64,000 nucleotides of DNA from Pseudomonas arsenicoxydans (GCF_006438915.1 NZ_RCZE01000012.1:62001-126000), one strand, 5' to 3'. Counted from the stretch's first letter, positions 28,201 to 36,700 are shown. The notes: a model not told the origin generated them from the sequence alone. Program-made: numbers and translations.

Positions 28201-31200
28201 GAAGCGGAAACAGCTTCGGGCTGTCGAAACGGACCCTGGATGCGCGTAAATCAAGATCGGCGAATACCAGCAACGGATGCGCAACCCAGGCATTCGACGC
28301 CGTGTCCAGGTGATAGCCGCCTTGCTGATAAGCTTTTTCCACACCCTCAAAAAACAGACCGACCTCTTTAACCTCCTCGGCAATGCTGGCAAAACCTTCC
28401 GCCAGCGCAGTAACACCCACCGCCAGTCCGCCTAAAATGACACCGGCGCCCCCCAGCACCGCGGCCACCGTACCCGCGCCAGCCAGCGCGGCACCCAGAC
28501 CGGCGATGCCCAACACCGCACTCGCAGAGTCGAACGCCAACTGCGTCCCGAACTGCGCCTTTTCAATGTCATTGGTGGCCTGGTTCAACTGATAAATATC
28601 AAACCCGACATTCACCATCCCCAATACCGTTGCGACACCTTCATTGGCAACATGCCCCAAGGCTTTTTGTACCAGCGGTACGCTGGTGCGAGCGATCAGC
28701 TTTTCATCATCAAGTGCCTGACGCACCAGTGTCACCACGCCAATCACATCCACCACGTTGCCATGGGCCAGTTGGGCGTAGTTGACGTAGGCATGCAAAC
28801 GAATGGCGGTGGTCAGGGCCTTGTCACCACCGCTGGACGCGCGCTCTTGATGACGTAGCGAGTTCATCAAGGCCTGAATGGTGAAACCGGCATTGAGGGT
28901 ATGAACGCTGCCGGCGTCCGTAGGATCCGGCGCATTGATCGGCCCACGCGGACGGGTTGCCAATGAACGGAAGGTTTCCGTGAGGAAGTTTTTAATCCTC
29001 AGGAACCGGTGGTCGTCGGTGGTGACACGCTCAATGGTTTGCGGACTCGCCGGATCGACCAGACTGATTTTGTAAGCCCCTTGAGGGGTTATTTCCAGTG
29101 TCTCGAACAGTACAACAGCACTCGACGTCAGCCTGTGTTGCTCCTGCAACTGCCGTGTCGCCTGCGCGATCTGCCCACCCCACCAGTGAGCGTCCAGTTC
29201 CAGCAATGAACTGCCCAGCACCACGTTATTGACCAGCGATTGCCCACGGGCGCTGGCCAGCCGTTGCCTTACCCGAGGTGCCGTTTGCTCCGGCAATGTT
29301 CCTGGGGCGGACAGGCTGGAAACCCGGGCACCCGATGGCAACACCCGTTCATTGAGCAGGGCAGCGTCGAGTTCAATCAAGTCAAAGGTCGGACGCGTAG
29401 CCTCTCCGTAGGCCGCGTAATGCCTGGCCATCTCCTGACCAATGAAAAAATGTTCCAGCGCTTCGCCGAATGCTCCAGCGGTATCGAACTCGAAAACACC
29501 AAAATTCGGGTCGTAAAAATGATAGGTGCTGCGTCTACCGTCGGATGTTTTTGCCACCAGCATCGAGTGATTGTCAGAATTGAGCATCAGCGTGCGGGTG
29601 CCGGTTTTTTCTTCCAGCTTAGTGATGACTTGCGCCAGATCCGAGAGAATTACCGCTGCACCGATGTCGTGGACGTCGGTATCGCGCAGCTCCTCGATGA
29701 TGCTCACAAACGCATTCGAATCGCTGGCGTCGGGCTCCATGACCGCCAGGTAAAACCGCTCCCGCAGGATGTTGGCTGCGTCGCCGCCTTTACCGATTGC
29801 AGCGGCCATGGCCAATGCCAGCGGGTAACAGCGCCCGGCGATCCGGTCACCTGAGCCCTGAAGCAACAAGTCTTGCGGCACCAGTTTGAAACTGCCGCGG
29901 TCGAAGCTTTCCAACACGTCAGTCATCCGCTCGCTAACCCGGTCACGGTATTCGAGTTTTGCCACCTGCTGGATCCGGGCAACCTGACGCCCCCATTGCT
30001 CCAAGGTCAGTGAGCGCTCAAGCGCCTGTTTTTTCAGCTCGATACTGGTCTCGGACAACGCAATGGAGGGCGCCGAGGCACCGGCCATGCCCGCCACGAA
30101 CGCCGGGTGATTTTGTTTGAAAAGCTCCCGTTCAATGGCCCCATATCGGTGCGAAACACCCAATTCGGACACCGTATTGGCAAGGTTCTCCAACCCGGCG
30201 TTAATCGCGCCGAAGCTGCGGTCATCCATTCCCCGTGCACCCAGCAACGAACCGATCAACAACCGCTGCAGTGGGTTCAGTTGCTCGACCTTCAACATGC
30301 CCCTGCTGATCCGGTGAAGCAGTTCATCGAGTGGAAAAACCCGGGCCGCCTCAACAACGACAGACGTCGGCGGTACCTCGACTTCTTGCGCGAAGATGGA
30401 TTGCCGCTCGTCAAAATCCAGCAGCAATGACTTGTCGAAGATCACTTCACCGGTGATCTGCTCGCTCATTGCTTGCAAAAATGGTTCGCCAAGCCACTGC
30501 GCCAGCGACTGCAGCCGCTCGGTCGATAACACATGCCGTCCCTCGATCACCGGCCAGCCATGGTCGAAATGGAGGGTTTGGTTATCCAGCAACTGGTCCA
30601 TGTTGCCGACGTAGCGCGCCTTAAAGTTATCCTTCTCCCACCGTTGTTTTTCTTTAATCAGCCATTGAGCCGTATCGCTTTCGTTTTCCTTCCAGGAGTG
30701 ATCCAGCTCCTCCTCGGTTGCCCGGTTGACGGTCGCAGTGGCGGCAATAGCGACGTCCGCTCGCCAGGCTTGAGCCGCCATAGGAGTGAAGTACGTTTTG
30801 GCGTACGCTGCGATTGCGTCTCGCATCGCAGCAGGTCCGGTCAGGTAGATCGTCACTTCGCTTTGCGGCCGGATACCATCGCTGTAATAGGCCGCTGCCG
30901 CTTCAACCAGAAAGCCGAGGGACAGTTCTTCTTCCGGCGGCAGTGCGACCAAGGGACCTACTCTGTTCTCGACGACCTCCAGCGCAAGACCGCTCATGGC
31001 CTCGGTGTCGATCAAAGCAATCTTTCGCTCCATGGCCAATCGGGCAGTGGCATCGACAATTTCATAGTTGAATCTGAATCGTTCGATGACGGCGCTGAGC
31101 ATTGCCGACCCGGCATGAGCCATCAGGAATGCATTATTCAAACTACTTTGTTCGGCGACAGCCCGCAGACCGTTCGGACGAACAAGGCCCTCTGCGGACG

Positions 31201-32386
31201 GGCGGAAAACGCGGTTCAAGGCAGGGCGACTTTTTGCAAAACGTTCCAGATTCGAACGATGTGCCTCGGGGATTTCCTTGAAATAGTCAGTGTACTTGCT
31301 GCGAAGTGCCTGACGGCCCGGTATCCATTCAGGATTATGATCAAGCATTAACTGCAGCACACCCAGACGCGCATCACTGCCGAACTGGCTAATGTCCACT
31401 TCGTCCAGCACGTCCAGAAGAGGCGGCAGGTTATCTACATCTGCGTAACGTCCCCCTTCAGTAAACAACGCCTCGACGCGTACAACATCGGAAGCGGCGG
31501 CCAGGTTGCCGCGCAGTCTGATTTCTCGTTCGTAAACAGACTGTAGTTGCAGCGGTGCGCCATTGTTCGCCAGATCCCGAAGTTCAACACCGCCCTCGCC
31601 CAGCGCCGAAATGCTCTTGTTGTTTTTTGCCTTCAAGGCGTTCAAGTCCGCTTCGTTCTGGCCATAACCCCGGACCAGAAGATCGATTCGTGCGTCGTCG
31701 GCTTTTTCTCCGCGCTCGACAGCCTGGGTTATATGCGCGCTCATTTGTTGCTTCAGGACAATCGCCCGCTCTTCGTACTTGTCGCCGAGTTCGATGGCCG
31801 TCTTGCTGCTGCTCCCTCCCTTGAGCATCGCCTCAGCTTTCGCCGCCTCGACAATGATCCGATTGGTCTCGTAGGCCATTAGCGCGTCGCTGTCATACCA
31901 GAGTTTGATGCTGTGGCCTTCCCCGGCCATGACCTGCTTCCAGAGAGTGATGTAATCGCGCTGAATATCCCCGATGCCGCCGCCGAGCCAAACGAAGTGC
32001 AGGTTCTTCGGCACTTCAATCGCTGCGACGGTCAGTTCTTCGACGCTATGGGACAACCGTGTCTGGAACGTTTCGACCCGCTCAAGAATGTCCGTCAGGG
32101 TCGCAGACGGACCTGCTCCCGGTTCTGCCAGCACCTTCACCTCTGCCGAGCGCCGGCGTCGCCCCGAGGGTTGGGTAAAAGACTTGAGCGCCTGAAGCAG
32201 CAAGCCGAGCGGCGTACGCATTCGTGGAAAATCAAGCACGCTGATACAACCGAAGTAATAACGAAAGACCGCGTCATAATCGTCTGTCCCTTTGTGTTCC
32301 TGTAACGCCTGCTCAAGTTCAGACACTTTAAAAAGATCGACAAAACTGACGTAGCCGTTCGCACGACGAACTTCCTGCTCATTCAT
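25289..32386 (-). CDS. Giant toxin: TcdA/TcdB-type glycosyltransferase, C58-like protease and pore-forming domains
   Basis: A 2365-residue protein resembling lymphostatin (LifA/Efa1) and large clostridial toxins. Residues about 120-420 form a glycosyltransferase of the sugar-binding DXD type: IPKNLHFVWLGG-like start (VPKNLHFVWLGGGIGD, 126-140) and DVD at 316-318 in GGRYADVDNLPPL. Residues about 840-985 carry a C58/YopT-like cysteine protease triad: C853 (GRCYPLALA), H940 (SDNHSMLVAK) and D959 (FYDPNFGVFEF). Residues about 1160-1365 resemble the TcdA/TcdB pore-forming region, with glycine/alanine-rich hydrophobic helices at 1286-1330. The remaining 1000 residues look beta-rich without clostridial CROP repeats. 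No signal peptide is visible. ATG 32386 has AAGGAAG upstream. Targets are unknown; the domain calls are from motif recognition. Confidence 0.85.
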   Translation of the reverse strand: MNEQEVRRANGYVSFVDLFKVSELEQALQEHKGTDDYDAVFRYYFGCISVLDFPRMRTPLGLLLQALKSFTQPSGRRRRSAEVKVLAEPGAGPSATLTDILERVETFQTRLSHSVEELTVAAIEVPKNLHFVWLGGGIGDIQRDYITLWKQVMAGEGHSIKLWYDSDALMAYETNRIIVEAAKAEAMLKGGSSSKTAIELGDKYEERAIVLKQQMSAHITQAVERGEKADDARIDLLVRGYGQNEADLNALKAKNNKSISALGEGGVELRDLANNGAPLQLQSVYEREIRLRGNLAAASDVVRVEALFTEGGRYADVDNLPPLLDVLDEVDISQFGSDARLGVLQLMLDHNPEWIPGRQALRSKYTDYFKEIPEAHRSNLERFAKSRPALNRVFRPSAEGLVRPNGLRAVAEQSSLNNAFLMAHAGSAMLSAVIERFRFNYEIVDATARLAMERKIALIDTEAMSGLALEVVENRVGPLVALPPEEELSLGFLVEAAAAYYSDGIRPQSEVTIYLTGPAAMRDAIAAYAKTYFTPMAAQAWRADVAIAATATVNRATEEELDHSWKENESDTAQWLIKEKQRWEKDNFKARYVGNMDQLLDNQTLHFDHGWPVIEGRHVLSTERLQSLAQWLGEPFLQAMSEQITGEVIFDKSLLLDFDERQSIFAQEVEVPPTSVVVEAARVFPLDELLHRISRGMLKVEQLNPLQRLLIGSLLGARGMDDRSFGAINAGLENLANTVSELGVSHRYGAIERELFKQNHPAFVAGMAGASAPSIALSETSIELKKQALERSLTLEQWGRQVARIQQVAKLEYRDRVSERMTDVLESFDRGSFKLVPQDLLLQGSGDRIAGRCYPLALAMAAAIGKGGDAANILRERFYLAVMEPDASDSNAFVSIIEELRDTDVHDIGAAVILSDLAQVITKLEEKTGTRTLMLNSDNHSMLVAKTSDGRRSTYHFYDPNFGVFEFDTAGAFGEALEHFFIGQEMARHYAAYGEATRPTFDLIELDAALLNERVLPSGARVSSLSAPGTLPEQTAPRVRQRLASARGQSLVNNVVLGSSLLELDAHWWGGQIAQATRQLQEQHRLTSSAVVLFETLEITPQGAYKISLVDPASPQTIERVTTDDHRFLRIKNFLTETFRSLATRPRGPINAPDPTDAGSVHTLNAGFTIQALMNSLRHQERASSGGDKALTTAIRLHAYVNYAQLAHGNVVDVIGVVTLVRQALDDEKLIARTSVPLVQKALGHVANEGVATVLGMVNVGFDIYQLNQATNDIEKAQFGTQLAFDSASAVLGIAGLGAALAGAGTVAAVLGGAGVILGGLAVGVTALAEGFASIAEEVKEVGLFFEGVEKAYQQGGYHLDTASNAWVAHPLLVFADLDLRASRVRFDSPKLFPLRDHFGVPDFDVDYDRAVDIRQGLELPDSAPFAPQPGQTIVLPCTPKTWYGYEYKALPFVTLRHAGGFDTARRLEKKNEQGQWQFLFSFYSFPGEYVVNKLNPVYKPTVFDVRLDNVERSLVVPALPKVWHNMITYRIEGAGAQCSVLLNPGVSLELDAPGHTAMRWMLLAPWLNEADVRVEQSASLISGTLNVKFIGRGVHDVLLKLAGNKIVRVDLAARQLEVVEESADPALGEQALLDHFKSLAREHRLVMPYTPVHEFVVPFEKPDEPRKVAAYYDSAQDRFLYIREPSVLLADEAVLGAVVEGSAFFYHPESFDVWQVDATTGTLVRRYRLLVGDGLAIVGCEAMADGSIQVVQQLTRKEGEPDELTYRIRDQAVLLNSITRGQDPALQAVLDADTLTDWKQVLGHFVLPGESANTVDWRPGALVSICWQIDATWRDLVWVRDGDGLIIRAPARRHRTRGWADSVKALADLLLIAPAGAEGEVFVTYDKPEQRLIRLQKSMVNGRVQWTFRDVGPQGLKNVAAVGQDYLVLTDSGLFFNMTPDGNLRLGGLTETWFKDRTQWWSALATVATDYPVSSFAILGLASFKGDTGLCAWYLDDRLLLSDPGHGKEVRLLSITPDNQAVWLFDLSTGKIFRQRFIDPDRLSGAFAQGVRLLVAEALPSAQQEWAPWTFADVAVAGAGLRATTSEGLEVDLQHNEQPRITGVGSHWVAALEGELSEGLARMANEHRCAEFVSVKDPDYLQWYVVRTARLIRIPKATIAAQYTLVGTRQQTSVMLHEHGDGFLHTYPQNTKVGPLDYIQRNAEVLVIEGPKMSADLLPLIADDVRILVLKMGQGATTSRLTRAAWLKLESVIVDCRYPLEQPPSIPGKVILDALVTDQWWVSLVDEHLVMNDSSSGHSLIFRGVYSSDVTLRGDVFLALSGYRSCAVSQIVAELMRQKGTSVSATLKELMSHDQVEVMAEPSF

Positions 32387-32430
32387 AGAAAACTTCCTTG
32401 TTAAAAAATAGCCGGCAGCGAGCGGGTCGA

Positions 32431-32470
32431 TTGACTTAACTTAACTTAACTTAACTCAACTTAACTTAGC
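32431..32470. repeat. Pentanucleotide tandem array (TTAAC)8
   Basis: Eight 5-base units: TTGAC, four TTAAC, TCAAC, TTAAC, TTAGC. The array covers the last codons and stop of the 274-residue gene and the gap to the toxin start. Such arrays can change copy number by slippage; here a change would alter the spacing between the two genes rather than an internal reading frame, because each unit brings a stop codon on the coding strand. Confidence 0.9.
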
Positions 32471-33285
32471 TTGTTCTTGCGTCGCTGGAACCGTTTGCTC
32501 AGCGCCGCCTTGAAATGCTCGCCAAGGTACTCTTCCAGATCCGCCTTTATTTCCGCATAACGAATTGGATTAAAAGTAATGTAGGCACTGCCGCGAAAAA
32601 TATCGCGCCCTGCTGTTTTCCAGTCGAAAAAAACCAGCCCGGTATCGTTATTGCCACCGACGCTGTCAATCGATGCTAACGACGTCAGAATAATACCGTT
32701 CGCCAATTGGTCGCAGGGCATGATTGCCAGTCTTACGCCTTTGCTCTTGACCACTTCACGATTAAGTAAATTGATGGCCTCTGGCTCCTTCTTCAAGGCG
32801 TCCAATGTCGAATCAACGATCGCGCTGAGTACTGCAGCGCCAGGTATTACAGCTTTCGCCGCATCGACCCCGGCTTTGACGATATCGGTAACGATATTAT
32901 CCATGGTCAGTTGATAGGAGCGCTTTTGATAGGCCGTATACCCCGCATCCGCGACAAAGCAACCCGAATCATCCATGCATTTCAGAAACTCCAGGTACCA
33001 CGCTTCGGGATCATCACCTGGCACTTCATAACTGGCTTCCAGCTTCGAAAATTTAATCAGGTTTTCAATAACTGCCATATTTTCAAGCGATATGTTGGCG
33101 CCATAACCCACCAGTGTATCGGCCAAGACCACGGCATCCAGTTCTTTGGTCGGGCTGGCAGGGTCTGCTACGGCCAGTGCCCGTGCACGAGCAACAACAG
33201 GTCGCATCAATTGACGCTTGCTGATGCGAGCTTTAACTAAAGCAGTACTTTCATCAATGCTGACAACACTTTCCATACAGTCCAT
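32461..33285 (-). CDS. Unknown protein upstream of the giant toxin, paralogue A
   Basis: No family recognised. From ATG 33285 (AAGGGAAG upstream) it is 274 residues; an in-frame start at 33315 would add ten. No signal peptide. A central helical region AGVDAAKAVIPGAAVLSAIV could be amphipathic, and the C-terminus is strongly basic (KRFQRRKNKLS). The C-terminal half can be aligned by eye with the divergent neighbour at 33551: LVFFDWKTAG against FLFWPWEKQS, and the shared ending (L/M)SKRFQRR against VMKRFALRR. It precedes the toxin gene by about 75 bases on the same strand, so co-expression is likely; a role as toxin partner, chaperone or secretion aid is inference only. Confidence 0.8.
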   Translation of the reverse strand: MDCMESVVSIDESTALVKARISKRQLMRPVVARARALAVADPASPTKELDAVVLADTLVGYGANISLENMAVIENLIKFSKLEASYEVPGDDPEAWYLEFLKCMDDSGCFVADAGYTAYQKRSYQLTMDNIVTDIVKAGVDAAKAVIPGAAVLSAIVDSTLDALKKEPEAINLLNREVVKSKGVRLAIMPCDQLANGIILTSLASIDSVGGNNDTGLVFFDWKTAGRDIFRGSAYITFNPIRYAEIKADLEEYLGEHFKAALSKRFQRRKNKLS

Positions 33286-33550
33286 GTAGATACTTCCCTT
33301 AAGATTGATTAACACCCACTATTGGGTGAGCCGAGAAATTAACGCACTGCTTTCCAGTCAACAATAAGAATTTGTATTCCATATATGTATAACTTTCTTA
33401 ACGCGCTCGTCACTCACCCGACAAAAAAACACAACAAGAATAACTTTCGCAACTGACCTTAGTGCTCCACATAGTAATCTGCATGAAGTGTCTCCCGCTC
33501 GCAGTCTCCTTGCGAAATATTCAACCCCTTCTATCAATCAGGAATAGCTC
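33286..33550. promoter_or_regulatory. AT-rich divergent promoter region of the toxin island
   Basis: 265 bases between the two paralogous genes, visibly richer in A and T than the surrounding DNA (for example the stretch around 33360-33400). It must hold promoters for both arms. A palindrome CACCCA-CTAT-TGGGTG lies at 33313-33328, close to the minus-strand start, and is a candidate operator. No known regulator box could be named. Confidence 0.5.
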
Positions 33551-34201
33551 ATGAGTAGCCAAACACCGACCGGTGTCGTCGCAGGCCACAACCTTGTTTC
33601 GTGTATCGGCGAACTGTCCTTGCAAGACTTTGATGATTTGACGGACTGCACTCGACTGGCCACAAGGTCGGCTGACCTTACTCAGAATCGCTTTGCGAAC
33701 TCCAACTACTGGCTGGATGAATACGTTCGCACATTGATGTTTTTGGGCTGGTCGCTGCATGACGGCGTCATCACGACACGCACACGCTCAACCCTTACGG
33801 GGAGCGTTGCCGACTTTCTGGTGCAGCGTGCGAAAACCATGGAGGATCCACGGCAAGGAAACGCCATGATTGACACCCTTGATGCATTAAAAGCCGACAC
33901 GCCTGCCGCGCTTTCACTGGACCAGGAAAGTCTTAGAGGACGTCGCTTCCAGGTGGCGCCTTCGCGTTATGACACCAGAGGCAATCTGCACATGGCGGTT
34001 TTCAATCTCGAACTGGTTGCCGATACCCAAAAAAGCGGTTTTTTGTTTTGGCCTTGGGAAAAACAATCAGCAACGCTGGTGCAGCAGAGCGCCTTTCTAA
34101 AATTGAACAGGGCCGAACTCGACACGAAAAGAGAACTGATGGCGAACAAGCTCCGTGATCAGGTTATGAAACGATTTGCATTGAGGCGGCGGCAGCCATA
34201 A
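33551..34201 (+). CDS. Unknown protein divergent from the toxin, paralogue B
   Basis: No family recognised. The 216-residue protein starts at ATG 33551 with AGGAATAGCTC upstream. It has no signal peptide or clear membrane helix. Its layout parallels the 274-residue protein at 32461: YWLDEYVRTLMFLGWSLHDG corresponds to WYLEFLKCMDDSGCFVADAG, and both end with a basic tail after an Arg/Lys-rich helix (MANKLRDQVMKRFALRRRQP). This suggests an old duplication within the island. It may be a partner or antagonist of the toxin, but nothing in the sequence shows which. A GAAA-loop hairpin follows at 34239. Confidence 0.75.
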   Translation: MSSQTPTGVVAGHNLVSCIGELSLQDFDDLTDCTRLATRSADLTQNRFANSNYWLDEYVRTLMFLGWSLHDGVITTRTRSTLTGSVADFLVQRAKTMEDPRQGNAMIDTLDALKADTPAALSLDQESLRGRRFQVAPSRYDTRGNLHMAVFNLELVADTQKSGFLFWPWEKQSATLVQQSAFLKLNRAELDTKRELMANKLRDQVMKRFALRRRQP

Positions 34202-34238
34202 AGCGGCCGAAGAGGCTGTTGCTCAGACAGGAACAACA

Positions 34239-34256
34239 ACGCCCCGAAAGGGGCGT
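34239..34256 (-). terminator. Hairpin between paralogue B and cobJ
   Basis: Perfect 7-bp stem ACGCCCC-GAAA-GGGGCGT. Read on the minus strand, it follows the cobJ stop by six bases and is followed by GTTGTTGTT, a moderately T-rich tail, so it most likely ends the cob operon. It may also slow transcription from the plus strand. Confidence 0.7.
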
Positions 34257-34262
34257 CAAGAC

Positions 34263-35966
34263 TCAAGTCGCTGGTTTGTCGCCATACCAGCGCGGCGTAT
34301 AGACCCACTCGCCGCCGTCGGCACGCGCAAATACGCAGGTGGTCGACGAGCCGATCAGCACCATGGTGCGCATGTCGACCTGATCCGGGGTCAATTTCCC
34401 CAGCGTCGTGACGCGCAAGGTCTGCCCCGGGCGACCGATATCACGGCCCAACACCACTGGCGTCTCTGCGCTGCGATGCTGCGCGACAATCTCCAGTGCC
34501 CGCCCCAACTGCCAGGGACGCGAGCGGGAGATCGGGTTGTAGAACGCCAGCGCCAGGTCGGCTTCGGCCGCCAGATCCAGCCGCTTCTCGATGATCGCCC
34601 ATGGCTTGAGGTTGTCAGACAGCGACATCACGCAGAAGTCATGGCCCAGAGGCGCACCGGCCTGTGCAGCGGTCGCCAGCGATGCCGAGACACCCGGAAG
34701 AATGTCCAGATCAACGTTGTGCCACGCTGCATCAGAAGATTCGTGAAGCGCTTCCAGCACCGCTGCCGCCATGGCGAACACACCGGGATCACCCGACGAC
34801 ACGACCACCACCGAGCGCCCTTGAGCGGCCAGTTCGAACGCATGACGCGCCCGCTGCATTTCTTCGCGATTGTCGGTGCAGTGCAGCACCTGATCGTCGC
34901 GGAACGGCCCGGCCATGCGCACGTAGGTTTCATAACCCAGCACATCATTGGCGCGCGCCAGTTCGGCCTTGACCGCAGGCACCATCAGTTCGGCGGCACC
35001 CGGGCCCAGACCGATCACCGCCAGACGGCCGCGTGCACGACCGATCTGTGCAAGCTCCAGTGGTTCGTTGGCCACCGCGATGGCGATGCCGGTATCCGCC
35101 GACACAACGGTAGCGTCCGGCACGGTGTGGCGGGCCAGTTCGCTGACGCCGCCGTTGACCGACGCAAACCGCAGCGGCACGCCCAGTTCAAGCGCCGCTT
35201 CGCGCAAGGCCGGGTTAGCCATGTGCAGATCGCTGGCCAACAGGCACGCCAGCGATTGCACGGCGATGTTGGCCAGATGCAACGCCGCGCGAATCGCAGT
35301 CGGCAGGTCCGCCACCTCGGCGTTCACCGCCACCAGCACGCTGCGCGGGTAGATCAGCAACTCGTTGGCCGCTGGCATGCGCTCGGCACTGCCAACATGG
35401 ATCGACAATGGCGCCTCGGGATCTTCCGGCAACTGAGCCTGCGCCAGCCATGGCGCCGCGCCTTCGATGCGCACGCTCTGGCCGGCCAGCAAATCCGAGA
35501 CAAAGCGTTTACCCAGTTCCAGATCACCGAGCGCATAACCGCTGGGTGGATTGAGCAGGCAAGTGCCAAAGCGCAATTCACCGCTGGTGGTAATCGCCGC
35601 TGCGACCTCCAGCCCCGCCGCAATTTCTCGCGCCATGACGTTCACGCCACCCAGCCCGCCGAGCAGCGGCACCACGGCGCTGCCGTCTTCGGCCACGGCC
35701 AGCACCGGCGGCTCGGCGCCCTTTTCCAGCAACAACGGCGCCAGCGTGCGAATGACAATGCCGGCCGCACACAGCGCAATGATCGGCGTGTCCTGTTGAT
35801 AAAACTCACGCAACGTTGCGCCGAACTCGTGATACACACGGTCCGCGCCGTCAACCCGTTCAGCCAGGCCATGGATCATCGCGCCTGGGTAGACCTGCTG
35901 AATTTTGCGCGCCGTCGCGAGGCTGCCATTGCCCAGAATGACAATCGCCGGAACTGGACGGGCCAT
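34263..35966 (-). CDS. cobJ: CbiG-CobJ fusion: cobalamin ring-contraction methyltransferase
   Basis: Precorrin-3B C17-methyltransferase fused to a CbiG-like domain. From ATG 35966 it is 567 residues; that ATG overlaps the cobI stop (TGATG), while an in-frame start at 35978 gives four more residues. The N-terminal part (1-about 310) is CbiG-like (CAAGIVIRTLAPLL, LGGLGGVNVMAREIA, ASVNGGVSELARHTVP). The C-terminal part from about 315 is the SAM-uroporphyrin methyltransferase fold (RLAVIGLGPGAAELMVPAV, VVVVSSGDPGVFAMAAAVLE, DILPGVSASLATAAQAGAPL, LALAFYNPISRSRPWQL). The fusion is also known in P. aeruginosa cobJ. Last gene of a four-gene minus-strand operon. Confidence 0.93.
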   Translation of the reverse strand: MARPVPAIVILGNGSLATARKIQQVYPGAMIHGLAERVDGADRVYHEFGATLREFYQQDTPIIALCAAGIVIRTLAPLLLEKGAEPPVLAVAEDGSAVVPLLGGLGGVNVMAREIAAGLEVAAAITTSGELRFGTCLLNPPSGYALGDLELGKRFVSDLLAGQSVRIEGAAPWLAQAQLPEDPEAPLSIHVGSAERMPAANELLIYPRSVLVAVNAEVADLPTAIRAALHLANIAVQSLACLLASDLHMANPALREAALELGVPLRFASVNGGVSELARHTVPDATVVSADTGIAIAVANEPLELAQIGRARGRLAVIGLGPGAAELMVPAVKAELARANDVLGYETYVRMAGPFRDDQVLHCTDNREEMQRARHAFELAAQGRSVVVVSSGDPGVFAMAAAVLEALHESSDAAWHNVDLDILPGVSASLATAAQAGAPLGHDFCVMSLSDNLKPWAIIEKRLDLAAEADLALAFYNPISRSRPWQLGRALEIVAQHRSAETPVVLGRDIGRPGQTLRVTTLGKLTPDQVDMRTMVLIGSSTTCVFARADGGEWVYTPRWYGDKPAT

Positions 35967-36700
35967 CAGCCTTGCCACCTTTCACCGGGAACGATGATCA
36001 GCGAGAAGTACGGCGAAGACATCGGCTCGACCTCATTGAGCGGCACTATTTTCTGATTGGCCATGGTTGCGCGCTCGACGTACAGCGCTCGCTCCGCCAG
36101 GCCGAGCTCTTCGAGCACCTGACGGACTTTGGGAAAGTTACGCCCCAGCTTCATGATCACCGCCGCATCGGCATCGGCCAGCCGACGCTTGAGGTCGTCG
36201 TGAGGCAGCACGCCGGACAGCACCGACAAACTCTGATTGCGGTACACCAACGGCGCGCCCAGCACCGAAGCGCCGCCGAGCATCGAGCAAACGCCTGGCA
36301 CGACTTCGGCTTCATAGCGCTCGGCCAGACGATCGTGCAGGTACATGTAGGAGCCGTAGAAGAACGGATCACCCTCGCAGATCACCGCCACGTCACGGCC
36401 CGCGTCCAGATGCGCCGCGAGCTCTTCGCCGGCCGCATCGTAGAAATCACTGATCACTTGCTCGTACGATAGCGGTGCCGGCAGTGCTTCGGTGGTCACC
36501 GGGTAGACCAGCGGCAGCAGCGTTTGCGCGTCCTGCAAATGCGCTTCGATGATGCCGAAGGCGTTGCCCTTTTTGCCCTTGGCGACGAAGTACGCCACCA
36601 CCGGCGACTCGCGCAGCAGGCGCAGGGCTTTGACGGTAATCAGTTCCGGATCACCGGGGCCGACACCCAGGCCGATCAAGCGTCCAGGTTGCTGCATCAT
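35966..36700 (-). CDS. cobI: Precorrin-2 C20-methyltransferase CobI
   Basis: Methylates precorrin-2 at C20 to give precorrin-3A. The 244-residue protein has the SAM-methyltransferase fold motifs RLIGLGVGPGDPELITVKAL at the N-terminus, VAVICEGDPFFYGSYMYL and VVPGVCSMLGGASVLGAPLV. It begins at ATG 36700, overlapping the cobH stop, and its own stop overlaps the cobJ start, showing tight translational coupling. Confidence 0.95.
   Translation of the reverse strand: MMQQPGRLIGLGVGPGDPELITVKALRLLRESPVVAYFVAKGKKGNAFGIIEAHLQDAQTLLPLVYPVTTEALPAPLSYEQVISDFYDAAGEELAAHLDAGRDVAVICEGDPFFYGSYMYLHDRLAERYEAEVVPGVCSMLGGASVLGAPLVYRNQSLSVLSGVLPHDDLKRRLADADAAVIMKLGRNFPKVRQVLEELGLAERALYVERATMANQKIVPLNEVEPMSSPYFSLIIVPGERWQG

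Noticed and set aside
25289..34201. Tc toxin or Mcf/FitD insect toxin cluster
   Set aside because: No TcA/TcB/TcC-type or Rhs-type motifs are seen; domain order fits the lymphostatin/large clostridial toxin group.
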